The notes under the pieces are model-generated. The model made no database searches. It saw only the letters and a program-made list of their open reading frames with translations, and was not told the origin of the DNA. The translations under genes were made by a program, and so were the position numbers. From Neurospora crassa OR74A (lineage: Eukaryota; Ascomycota; Sordariomycetes; Sordariales; Sordariaceae), in assembly GCF_000182925.2 (NCBI RefSeq), contig NC_026505.1, positions 2,108,001 to 2,172,000 of the forward strand: a stretch of DNA of 64,000 bases. The letters are read 5' to 3'. Shown piece after piece: positions 37,346 through 49,200 of this stretch (position 1 is its first letter; the number at the start of each line of letters is the position of its first letter).

Positions 37346-38115
37346 TTTGGCGCAAGTTCTGCAGATTCCAAAAGATGTGGTTTGAAGCCGTAGATGTGTT
37401 GGCGTAAGGTGACAGATGTATCAGGAAGTTGTTAGCTTGTGGCGGGGCAGGAGCTGGCCAACGGGAGAATCGAGGGTTAAATCAGAACAGCAGAAAGGGA
37501 GCTAAGTTCAATATCGCTCGGTAATATTTTGATTGACACCTCGCTGGCGGACATAGATGCTGCTGAACACAGAAATAATATCAATCGTTCCAACTCCGTA
37601 CGGCAACAAGCTACAACTGCAAACGTTACGGCGAATGTTCAATGCGATGATGCAGCTCGCGGGCCTTCGCCAACAGCGATAAGATAAGCAGGTTGCTGTT
37701 CAGCTTCGTCACGGAGCTTGCCCCTGGCTACAACCAGCTGGCAACACAATCGGCTAACAGCTGTTCGTCAGCTGTGAGGGCATTATCACCTGGGCAAGCA
37801 TCCTTCACAACTGTCAGTCCAAAGCTCAGGAAATGCTTTTGATCGTCTCTGCTTTTCGTGGAAATAACGACGCATTTCGACATTGAACTTCCTTTACTCC
37901 TACTCATCATTATCGCGATCCAAAAGCTACCAAGCAGACGGCTCTAGGAATTGGAGCATCTTGTTAGACACCGTCCCATATTTCCAAGCGTTCGCGCAAT
38001 CACCGACAGTGTTCCATATGGAGTCGAACACATCATGATCCACAACATCGATAGCAGCCATACGGACAATTCAAACGTAACATCCAAAAAGGCCCAAAAA
38101 ATCAACAAAAGAATA
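37346..38115. other. Intergenic region between Uch37-type gene and tRNA-Leu
   Basis: The left part is the promoter of the deubiquitinase gene, and the right part lies past the 3' end of the minus-strand tRNA. No frame of interest is present. Confidence 0.55.
38109..38112 (-). terminator. RNA polymerase III T-run terminator of tRNA-Leu
   Basis: Four T on the minus strand, 3 nt past the tRNA 3' end, with a second T-rich run a few bases further. Confidence 0.7.
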
Positions 38116-38224
38116 TGACAAGAGTGGGATTCGAACCCACGCCCATTGCTGGACCAGGAAGCTCAAATGAGCAAAGTTCAAGTAGACCTGAACCTGGCGC
38201 CTTAGACCGCTCGGCCATCTTGCC
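38116..38224 (-). tRNA. tRNA-Leu(CAG): tRNA-Leu (anticodon CAG) with 27-nt intron
   Basis: The transcript begins GGCAAGATGGCCGAGCGG (A-box region). The 7-bp acceptor stem pairs with TCTTGTC and the discriminator is A73 (38116). The anticodon stem CCAGG/CCTGG flanks a loop with anticodon CAG at 38190-38188. A 27-nt intron (38186-38160) sits one base 3' of the anticodon, the standard place. The long variable arm marks a class II tRNA, and the T-arm is GTGGG-TTCGAAT-CCCAC (B box). It reads CUG codons. A TTTT terminator follows at 38112-38109 and a TATA-like TTTTATAAT lies a short way upstream. Confidence 0.96.
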
Positions 38225-41200
38225 GTTGCGAATATTATAAAATCGCAGCGGGCATGGTACCTATAATCAGTCATCTGGTAACAGAAGGGGAAAAAAAAAA
38301 AAAAAAAAAACGGAAAGGAAAACACCGTGTTTGTGATGGCTGGGTTGGATTTGGGTGCTTAGTATGAGGAAGGTTCAAATTGCGAACGTATCAAATGCTC
38401 CATTTCACCTTGTTCAGCGTCGGTAGGTGCGTTGTTCTGTCAAGGTAAGAGCGACGACAAGGAAACACGCATGCGGAAGTACAGGTAGAACTGAACCTGC
38501 TGGGACATCGTGCCTGTTGATAAAGTTACAACCTGGACTGCTTGTTAGCTCGAAATCTGTGATCATTTTCTCTCTGTGTCTTACATCCAGTTCATGCAAT
38601 CCACTCAAAGCTTGAAGCTTAAGCTTAAATTTCTGCGAATATGTAAAATCAGCTAATGGTGATGCGTTTATGACCCAGTGTCATGCATTGATTTCAAGGT
38701 GTCAGTACGGCATTTAGGACGTCGTGAGACACATTTCATTGGGACTAGCAAGTTCATGTTAAGTGACAAGCCGGTATCAGACTGTGTGTAAGTTCGTCTA
38801 CCAAAATGTTGAAAGAGAAAAGGGGTGAGCGGGCTGGCTCAAACCATCGCTATTTGGCAGACAATGTCGTAGTTCACTAGAGGTACTTACTCACGGGGTG
38901 AGCTAACAAGCAATGTCCAAGCTACCTACCCACCGATGAACCAAAGAGCAAAGCTTCACCTCTTCCTTTACCTACCAATCGACAACATGTGATTTGCACT
39001 TGGCTTCAGTTGAAACAATTTACTATACCGTTCAACATGCTTGGTTTTGATACCTTTGAGCCCATCTTTTGACAGAGAAGGGAACTCTATAACAGTTTGT
39101 TATATGACGGAGCTTTCGGATTACTTGGGCCGCCCGTAGCAGAGCTATCAGACAATTTTGCGGAATTTGCGGTCCGATCGTCGGCGCGCAAAGAGATATG
39201 AGTGATAATAACGACATAAAGTGAGGATATATGAACATGAACAACAGCTGAGGTTGTGTGATGCATGGCGAAAGCGAGGGATCATACAACATGATCTAGG
39301 AGGTAGAACAAAGGGACAAGTGAATGTAGAAGAGATGTTTTGAGAAGACAAAATACCAAAAGCCATCAAAGAGCTCCTGCTGACTACTGCTTACATGTTC
39401 CCCCAACACTACATAGCCCAGCTTCACCGATGGGGTCTGGTAGATTTCAACAATCGATAAAGGTTAAAGTATGATAGCTCCGGCGACGAGCGTTAGGGTG
39501 CAGAAAATGGATGGCGAAAGGAATAGCGCGATATGAGCTTACCGTCGCTGGCCATCACTTATCTGGAGAGTATAAGCTGAGTCTCCACCCTTCTCTTCGA
39601 AGCTACTCGAACCTGGCTTTTCCCATTAGTACGATAAGTGGTCGAGTCATCTCTCTAGGCACTCTTCTCCTTTGCTACCACTTCAATGTATCTCTTCCTT
39701 ATTCTTGATTATTATTTTCCAATCTTCCAAGAGGGGTCTTTAAGAGATCCATCATTTTTCCCATTGTGGAAAGCACAATTTGCTGCTATTTCCGGATGTC
39801 ACCGTCAGATAACCAGGATAACGTACTGTCTGCCTGCCTTATGGTATTAGGTACGTAAACGTTCAAGTGAAAGTAATCAGACACCTGTAGCGTGATGTTG
39901 GTCTAAAATAGAGGTAAGTGACTGAAGAACTGAGTACGGTATAACGGTCAATGGACGGGACTAAGTGTTCAACTGAGGTGGATGAGTGACTGGTGATTTC
40001 CCGAGTGGTTGTGCCTGTTGGTAAGGGGCGGAAAGAGCGGACGTTCAAGACTCTCCAGTCTCATACCTATATTGCATGTAACCACGTATCATGCTTGTTT
40101 GAGAAGGTTTCAAGGCAACCAGTTTGTGACGAGCCTGAGATTGCGGTGAATTTGGACCTCATTCAAGTAGCGTGTCGTGTCGTGAATTTCTTCAGGCCAC
40201 ATCAAGGTCAGACTTCGGCAATGTTCATTAACATAGGTAGAAGAGGATGGACGAGTGAATGGCCCCCAGCCGGAATTCTTTTCGCGACGGAGTCCTGTGA
40301 CATTGACATTACGTTTGGAACACAGCAAAGCATTCTGGGACATACAATGGAATTATTAGCAAGTCCGGATCAAAACCTTACTGTCGTCCACTGGTCTTAC
40401 AACTCGTGCTTTCTCTTTTCCATGTCCTTACCTTCTTCGTTTTCTATACTGGAACCCCGACAATTTGATCCTTCTCATTTTTGCAAGGTCCTCGTGCCTT
40501 CTCGATCACGCTGAAACCTTCGGCGATATGTTCAAGGAAGGCATGGGTTGCGGTACATGCCACGCTGTCAGATACTTTCGCCCGACACCACTGGCCTGAC
40601 CTCAATCAATTTTGAGGATGGGATACATTCTGGCTCTACTGCATGTTACGTTACGTTATGCTCATGAGATGCCCTCCTTTCCGTCTTCAGAGTTTTGATC
40701 CTTTTTCTCTTGGCTGCCTGGCAGTCGATCAAGGTATCGTGGCCATGCTATTCTTATGGGATCATCCAGTCGCAAACAGCTTCGAAAGCCTAAGGTTACC
40801 ATCTCAGTTTCCGAAGAAGAATCTAACTTTCTCGCCTATATTCCTGATTCTCAAGCCAATATGTATTATTGAGCCTCATGTATGGGCCTTCCCTGGTTCA
40901 CCCTGCCTTGAGCTGGGGCGAGTCAGATACCTGTGCTTTATTACCCATCGCCGGCGCACCAACGGCACCTTGGAGTTTCGTTCACTCTGTTGTTGACCGC
41001 GGTGAAATCAGGAAATTGAGCATCAAGTTTCCCCAAGAAGAGCCAGCTAGGTCCTCACTGGATTCCATGTTTCCACTCTTCCTTCGTTCTTGATTCTCGT
41101 TTCCCTACTCCAGCCTCACTACTCTCTTTCTCTTCACTCAGTACCACATACCGGATTCACCCCAGTTAGAGTTTACAAGCTTTTGGGGAAGAGTCTCAAG

Positions 41201-44200
41201 GGATACTCAAGCGCTCACGACTATCATTACCAACATTCATACTTAATCAGTCGAGTTATTGATGAGTGACCATCTTTACCAGTATGTAAGTCGTGGCACC
41301 TGATCTTGATCCATTAGCGGCCGACCTGGCAGGCAGCTTCTTACATTTTCGGACTGAACGTAAAAAGCAATATCCAAACATTCCGCAATCGTTCATTCCG
41401 ATTTCTTTTCCTTGTCGCGGCCAAGGCTAACACGTGTAATCCCAAGATGTCGTCTATCCGGACACTGGGGATGGATGCCCCGAAACATATTCACGCCATG
41501 TCAACGTACGCATTAAGCTCACTGTGAAAATCGAGCCGAGCTGGTGACAGACTGACACGAATGGATTTAGCCCGGAACAGAATTTGTATCTACCGGTGAA
41601 CCTTCGACCGATAGCTTGTGTGTACATTATGCACATAATGAAGGGTACTGCGGGATTGAGCCAATAGACAGGCACAGCTAGAGAAAGGAGGGCACCGCAG
41701 TATCCCCGCCGTAAAGAAGGCGCGTGTACTAGCTCTAGGTTGGAACAAGTGGGCATGTAGCGAGAGAGCTGACCTTCAGCCCCTAGTAGGGTACAAACAG
41801 ACTGTTGGGTCGATGTAGTCTACCTCCCATGATGTTTGCTCCAATCAGTTTCTTTCCGAGCTGTTGACCACCTACCTGGTAATCTAGGGATGACTTCGAT
41901 CTTTCGATCGCCCTCCTATGGGTATTCGGGCACCTCATGGGCACCCAAGAAGTTGCATACACTATCCTCGGGCTCCACCTAAAGGGATGGGGGGGTTCGA
42001 ATCCCAAGGGCGAGAATGATGGGATTGTTCAGCTTACTCCTTTCCGAAAGCCGAAAGCAGATGGCATATGATGTGAGTATGATGAGATTCCTACCCCTGG
42101 TTGAGAAGAAAAAGAAAAAGTGACTGGACCGACCAACCAGGACACGATGGAGAAGGAGATACGGGGAGACAGAACCCAGAACACCCAGAAATCGTCGATG
42201 ACAACCTTGCATTTCGATTGATTGTGGATGTAAATCGGGCACATCGACATCGACTTTCTTTCGAGCTGGAACTAGGTTTCGTGACTGGAAGAGAAGAGCC
42301 GAGAGAGTCTCATTAAGGGAAAAGCGAGCGAGTGAGGTGGGTGATTGAGTGGTGATGATCCTGACCGACTTCCAGTTTGGGTCTTTGTCCTCTTTCCGTG
42401 TCCATCCATTCGCTCGGAGAAGTTCAAAGTGCTCCTGGAGCCTTGAAAGAAGCTCGGCAGTTATCGGATGTGGTGGTGAGGAATCGGCCCCCTCGGATTT
42501 CTTTCACCTCTCTTTACATAGTAGATTCCTAAGCCCCTCAAGGGTGCTACACATGGGTGTTGATGATTAAGATGGGTTTCCGGTGGGCTGGTGAAGTGAT
42601 CGGCGGTCTGCCGAAATTACCCCTTCCGCTGCTGTGGTACTGTGGGGAAAAAGGAGCCCCAGCCTAGGTAGGTAACCGCCGAGTTGGGTGAGCTGACAGT
42701 AGTGTACCTGTAATAGAGTAGAATAGGTAAGTTTGGAAACTTTCAAGGATGACTTATCCGGGGTACACTTGTTGAGCTGAGTGCTTGAGAAAGATCGAAA
42801 GCAGGGTGTTATCGAGATGTGGAAGATGGAAAGGTAAGGTATGTTGAGGTGTGATTTCTGTGATTCGATAACAAAAGTTTTGGTATGATATGGTATGATC
42901 GCGCTCTTACTTATCGTCTTTATACTGCCACAGGGAATAGTATGCAACTGAGTGGCGAGTAGCAGACGATAGACAGCATAAAGACTTGATCAGGCAACTG
43001 TCATCTCGATGTGAATTTGAGACATGCTGTTAGTGTCACTCGTGGCCGCATAGTAAGATTCCCTATGCGATAACTGTGGTAGCCAATCATCCGCGTCCAT
43101 ATCTGAACAGATGCTTTCAAAGACATAGTGTTCTAATGTGAAACGGCAGAAGGTGGATGGTAGCCAGAGAACAGTTCCTGTCGAGAGATGGATGGATGCC
43201 AGGAGGCAACTCCGGTCGCTCGCTGCCGGACGCGCGTTGCTGCTAAGCTTCTCATGGCCTAGGTGAGTACTCTCGATGCAAGTCACAATGGCATAATACC
43301 TAGTGTGGATGGGTTTCCGCTTCTAGTTGGGTTCACTATTCCCGTCCCTTCGATGCTCCAAATGGCGGGGTACCTGGGCTCCTGGGTAACACAATGGTGG
43401 TTCAGGGCTACACAACCCGGGGACTTGTTGTAGGCCCATACGAGGCGCCGTGGATATGGACGATGTATGTATATGTTGCTCGGCCGAGTCTCACTTTCGA
43501 TCCTTCGCCGGATCGCTGTGCTTCCGGGCGGGATACAACACCAGATGCGATCGCGATGGAGGTGAGGTTGAAGATGTGTGAAGTTGACGAAACTGCTGGG
43601 CATGGTGGGGCTGCAACGAGATGAGGGCAGATGGCCCGAGCACAAGTCAGGTACCCTACTGGCCAATGCACTTTGATGGGGCGAACCACCGAGCCGGTCG
43701 GCAACCTTTTGGGCAGTGATTGCAATTGGTTCGCGTGAAGGGCTGGTGCTCGAAACGGAAACCTCGAAAAAGACATCAGCGATAACACCCAGTTCCAGTT
43801 CTACACTGCACGGTTGCTCCTCGATTCCATCGAAGCCCCCTTGTTGTCTTGATACCCAATGCCATCGCCAAGCGAATATAAGTAGACACGCGAAACATGT
43901 CTGGTATTATTGGTGTGATTGCTCATGTACAGGATTTTTATTTGAACTTTTTTCTTTTTCTTTTGGGATTTTGTTTTAAGTGCACGCTATGGGAGTGTGT
44001 TAAGTCAGTAGTATTCATCGATCTCCCATCGGAAAACTGTCTGCATATCGACGCCCCGAAAACAGTCGGGGGGAAGAACCGCGTGCTTGGACTACCTTCT
44101 ACCCTTGGCACCCCTAATTTTCAATACCGATGACCGCGCGATTCTGCCTTTGAACCAGACATTGTTGGGTTGGTAAGCCATTTCTATGATGAGAAGAATC

Positions 44201-47200
44201 ACAATCTTTCTCCGGCGTCCGACGAGGTTTGCCTGTCTGTGTAGTTGCTTCCAGGTTGTGTTGAAACTCGCGCGTTATCTGTGATTTTCAGCATGAAACT
44301 GAAGTCCACCAAAACGCATCAGTTGCTACTGACACGGTAATCTATCCATGATTGCCCAGTTCCGACACGCTTATTACCAGCGTACGAAGGGCTCCAAGCG
44401 AGCAAGCCAAACACAAACCATCAGTGTCGACATACCTAGGTTGGATGAGTGTTGTATGGGCGCTTTTTAATCTCTCACAATCAATCAGGGTACGAGAAAT
44501 ATCGAGGATTGCGAAATTGCCATCCTCCCGAGAACCGGAAAAGCAACCTCGCTAAACAATGGCATCCCACCAGCGCACCGCACACAGCCAGATCAATGCT
44601 AACATTTGTTTGTTAGCGCAGAAAACGCCCCCAAAACCCTTGTAAATAGGTAGGGTGATGTGTAGTGTACGCAGTACAATACATATCTGTCTTAGCACAC
44701 TTGGGTGCACGATCGCACATCTGGCGGAGGATCTGACGAACTGCTCCAGGTGTCGCGCTGAAACTCGGTCCAGACCAATGGCGGGGCTTTCTGTTTGCAA
44801 CTCATGACAAAAGCCCCCACCCATCTATTCCTTCGGTTACGGCAAAAGCCCCTACAGTTGCAACTTCGATTTTAGCAACGATTCTTCTTGCAAAAAGTAG
44901 GGTCTGTGCAAGAGAGGAATTCAGGGCACGGACCAGAAGCAGGCCGCTCGGGCCATCAGGAAGACCACCAACGGACTAGAAAAGCAGGTTGCTAAGCCCC
45001 GATACAAGGATATATAAGTGTTCTGTCCCACCAAAACTTGACAGTTGTTGCAAAAATCGAGTTGCCACTATCGTAACTAGCAGTTAGCAGTCTCAACATA
45101 GGCCTGTAGATCTGGCACTCAACTGGTTGTGCATTAAGAAACATGCTAGCATTTGGGAAGGGGGGGGGGGGGGGGTTGCAGCTGTGAGTCTGTGACCAGC
45201 GATGGGCTGGAATCAAAGGGCTGGTAATCACGGCAATGGATGAAATTCCCATGTTGCAGAAGCGTCGACCAGGTACGTTCCGGTCCATGATCGTCTGCAA
45301 GCAACGGCAGTTGTCACGCAATTTACTTTATGATCTGAGCCCGCCAAGGCTGTCGGAAAATAATCAGTATGGATTTATCAGGAAGATGAGACAAGAAACA
45401 AACGTTTAGCCAAGTCCGTCTAGCGATTTTAATGCGCTCCACTAGCCAGTGAGTTTATGCTGGCCATGGCATGACATGTGAAGTTGTGGTGAGAAAGCCC
45501 CATTTTCTGTTGCCGTGCCTGTTGCCCCGAGATGTCTGACTCGCAAAGACCCTATTTTGAAGGAAATGAAGGACCGGCCGACATCACTCGACATCACAGA
45601 GTACCAGTAAATCACCTAGACCACTCCTTTTCGATATGTTTTATGTAATTGTTATGCAGTTATTATTAGGTTATTCAAGAAAGGGCCAAGACTTTTGCAG
45701 TTGGTGTAGCTTCAGCCAAGAAGAGGGAAAGGGGACAATTGTAAATGACTTCGTTTGTGATTGTGGTGGAGTTAGGATCCCTCCCAGTGATAGCTTCGTT
45801 CAACAGGGCAGGCGAATGGCAGGCGGTGCATCCAAGTCTTTTTGGTTCAAGTGGCCGAGCAGGGCTAGACAATGAGATGGAGTGCACGCGATGAGTTAAA
45901 CCCTAGCCTTAAATCATGAACTTGCGCAAAGATCATCGCCTCCCGTCTTGCCGTCCTCTAGGCTCTCACGAAAGTGTAGGGGGGAGGGGGTGAAGGCACT
46001 CGCCGGCCCTGTTGTATTCGCGTGTGCGTGACTCTAGGGGTGATTGAAGCATAGATATGTATTGAGCAGTGAAGACGTGGCTTCGGGGCCTTGACTGTCT
46101 CTTAGCATATATCGTCCAAAGCCTCATTCACTCCGCGGAAGATCCTAAGAACGGGGCTACACTTCCCCACGCCGTACACTCAGGGGGCAGCAGCATGGCA
46201 TTATGCCTTTGCGAGGGACTGGTCATCCACCCATTCAGCCATCCCCACAAGGAGACGTGTCTCCTTTCCTACATGTAAGCATCCAAACAACGTGGGCTCC
46301 AGAATAGTAAGCACGAACCGGAAGCTACCCAAAGACGCATGTGCACTTGCGGGGTACGGAGTATTGGCTGGCTGTGCTCATCTCTCGCTACACTGTAGTG
46401 TAGCATCTTGAGACGAGTGTTTATTGTTCATGATGACTTAAAACATGTGGACGGTACGCCTCGGTTGGCCGGTCGTTGTTGTAAGTCTCACCACTCCTTC
46501 TTGATGAAGCCTCAGGTTTCGTCGACAACGGTTCATTTTACAGCCAGGTGGCGACACATGGCATGAGTCTCGAATCCCCACATCAGAAACCGGTACCCGG
46601 ACGGACCGCCGATCACGGCCCGGTATGTGAGGCCGGTGTGTCACGGGTGTGTGAGTCGTCAGTCTGGACCTTCCCGTCCCGAGGTCCTGGCCGGTCTCGC
46701 GGCTAAAAGTGGACGTTGGGCATTTCCGGACTTGTTCCTTTCGTTAGTTTCGTCGTCGACGGATGTGGTGGTGATGGGCAAAGGCCAGACCCAAGCCTCG
46801 TCCAGGGAATTTAGGGAGCAATCTCGCTGCCGCACAGTTGTCATACGCTATAGACAAGCCATGGTACTCTGCCACAGGGCCTTGAGGAGAAAGGGGTCAG
46901 GCTATCGAGTCTGGAATACAGGCTGGAGCTGGCCAGACACGGTGGACCGGTTGATGCAAGGTGGTCTGGAAATGAATGCGTGCAGCAATTGGCGATCGCG
47001 AGTCGTGGCCCTCGGGATCGAAATTTGTGTGTGGGATCGGTCAGCGTTCTGGACTGTCTTGGTGTGGACTTTGCTGTGTGGCCTAGAATGTGCTGGTGCA
47101 GACGGGACCTAGGACTGGGTCCAGGCCGAGGACCCACCAACGGCCACTCAGCGCGCTCGACCTGACTGGCTGGGCCCCGCCCATCCGGCATCGACTGGGG

Positions 47201-48927
47201 CCACTTCCATCCGCATCTTTGAAACCCTTTCTTTCATCGCTGTTCCCGCTGCTCGACATCCGTGCCGTCGATAAACCCGGCGCTGGATGGGATGAACGAT
47301 TGATGGCAAGGTCCGGGCGTGCTTTGCGCGCTAAACAGTCGCATTGGCTTCGCTGAGCTATCGATTCCATCAGCCATCAGCAGCTGCAAAGACGGCGATG
47401 ACATCGATGAGCGAGGGCCACGTTTCTTGGTTGGTGGTTACCGAGCCTTTTATGTATGTTACGACTGCCCGAGTTTCTTGCCAGCTGTGATGACGAGTGA
47501 ATGATGATAGCGTTGGGCACTGCTAGGATCGGCGTGTCCTGTTTTCCCCGTTTCGAGCAGAATTTCTCGCGAGATCCCCAATCTCGCTCGCCTTCTTCGC
47601 TCTTCCAGTTTGGTGGTTTCCAGTTGCGCTGTCCGCCGAAGCCCTACGTAGTGGGTTGTTGTAGGTACCTACCTAACATGGAACCGACCCTTCCGCATTA
47701 TTGGAAGCGCAACACACTGATAGTGCAATTGCACGGGATATCCCCAGCAACAGTGTTGACGCACAATTCCTAAACTGCGAACATCCTAGAGGTATTCAAC
47801 ATCAATTTGCTACACTTGTGTCATGTTATGTAGGCCTCAGATTAAGGAGCACAAGATACATACCACATCATGTGCCCATCCCAGAAACAAGTCTAGATTC
47901 TAGACCTTATCGCGGATGTGCAACCGCAGCCTGACACAAGTATAATCTGTGTGTTTGTTGGAAGGCACAGTTGCTGAGCGGTTTTGCGACGGTAGCAGGG
48001 TGCTGGATGGATGAGGTGCAATGAGGTGTACGTAACGCGGTGAACACGATGATTCCTCCCTTTTCTTCTCTTCCAGCTTCCAAAACTGGCTGGAGGGAAC
48101 GTGAAGGTCGTGGACGCCAGCCGCCATTGTCGCATTCCGAATTGGCGAGCGCGGGCGTAAGATACCGATGGGATGACCGCCCGGCGTTCAGTCCATGGTC
48201 GAGAACTTGCAAGACCTGTCCACTCGTCAACAAGCCGGAATTCGAGAAGGTGGTACGTAGCAGTACGTAGCAAGACGTCGCACGGGAGCAGATTACGGCA
48301 TGATGACCTGGCTACCCCATGATTGTGCTCATACCTCTAGGTAAGGTAGTCTCGCAATCATCCTTCACCCCCTCGTTAGTTGCATACGAGGTACGTAGCG
48401 TAGTGAGCACAGTTTCGGGCTCCATGTGTTGGGTAGAGTCGGTACTTTGGCGCAGGTATCTCTTTCTCCCTTCCTCCACTCTGTTTGCGTCTGCCCTGCC
48501 TGTTTTTTTGCACGCCCGACTGGCCGCGAATTCGATTTTTTTCTAACCCCACCCCCTGGCAGCCTCGAACTCTGGTACCCCTACCCCCCTGGGCACCGGG
48601 CAGACTTGGCATTTCGTTGGCGGACGCGGGTACATTACAAAGTCTTGGTCTGGCCCATTCCCGTCGTCTCTGACTGGAAGAAATACCCACTTGTTTTTCG
48701 CTCCAACTCGATCTCGATACAAATTCCTCGAACCGACCTTTGCACGTATAAACCTCATACCCGCACCACCAAACCAACCTACAAGTACCAGCAAGCACCA
48801 GCATCCAAACGCCAACACCAACATCAACACTTAAGAACAAGCCAACAACAAACTCGGCAGCATCCTTAACCCAGCACTGGTACTAACAGCCTGCCCTGCG
48901 CACTTCCACCACACAACACACATCACA
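38225..48927. other. 10.7-kb gene-poor region, no credible gene
   Basis: It contains a 20-A run (38291-38310), a 16-G run (45160-45175), scattered TAGGTA words (38931, 39849, 42664, 44437, 47662) and a lone tRNA-B-box-like GGTTCGAATCC at 41994-42004. The longest frames (plus 39993-40514, plus 46627-47112) have no domain and non-coding-like composition. The right few hundred bases, rich in C/T and then C/A, form the promoter and leader of the small two-CxxC gene. Confidence 0.5.
45160..45175. repeat. Poly(G) run of 16
   Basis: A pure G tract in non-coding DNA. Long G runs can form quadruplex structure and are often miscounted in assemblies. Confidence 0.9.
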
Positions 48928-49200
48928 ATGTCCGCCCGACCACAAGTTTCGTACCTTACCTCCACATCTTCGGCTTCGTCATACTCGTCCTCCGACTCCG
49001 ACCTGTCTTCGACGTCATCAGTCCGGCACAGCATGGACTCGACACAACCCATCGTCTCGGTTGAGGTGCTCCGGTGCCTAAGGTGCGCCCGCGCCGAAGA
49101 GATCACCTCGACAGACGACCCCAGCTCCATGGGAATGGTCCAGATTGGCACCAACATCTACTACTGCAACCGCTGCGCCAAGATGACCGGCTACAAGTGA
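48928..49200 (+). CDS. Small two-CxxC putative zinc-ribbon protein
   Basis: A single-exon frame of 90 aa. The ATG follows a CA-rich leader typical of expressed fungal genes (CACATCACAATGTCC). Residues 1-40 are Ser/Thr-rich and probably disordered. Two CxxC knuckles follow, C50-C53 (RCLRCAR) and C80-C83 (YYCNRCAKMTGYK), 26 residues apart, a spacing that could bind one zinc ion as a ribbon. The stop follows directly. C-ending codons dominate, unlike surrounding frames. I do not recognise a named family. It might be a nuclear or cytosolic adaptor; no signal peptide or membrane span is visible. Confidence 0.75.
   Translation: MSARPQVSYLTSTSSASSYSSSDSDLSSTSSVRHSMDSTQPIVSVEVLRCLRCARAEEITSTDDPSSMGMVQIGTNIYYCNRCAKMTGYK

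Noticed and set aside
39993-40514. 173-codon plus-strand frame
   Set aside because: No recognisable domain, codon use unlike the genes here, and no promoter-like leader; kept out for lack of support.
41994-42004. tRNA B-box-like GGTTCGAATCC
   Set aside because: The flanks form at most a 3-bp T-stem, no A box lies upstream and no acceptor stem can be formed.
46627-47112. 161-codon plus-strand frame
   Set aside because: Trp/Cys/Arg-rich composition typical of a random frame; overlaps opposite-strand frames.
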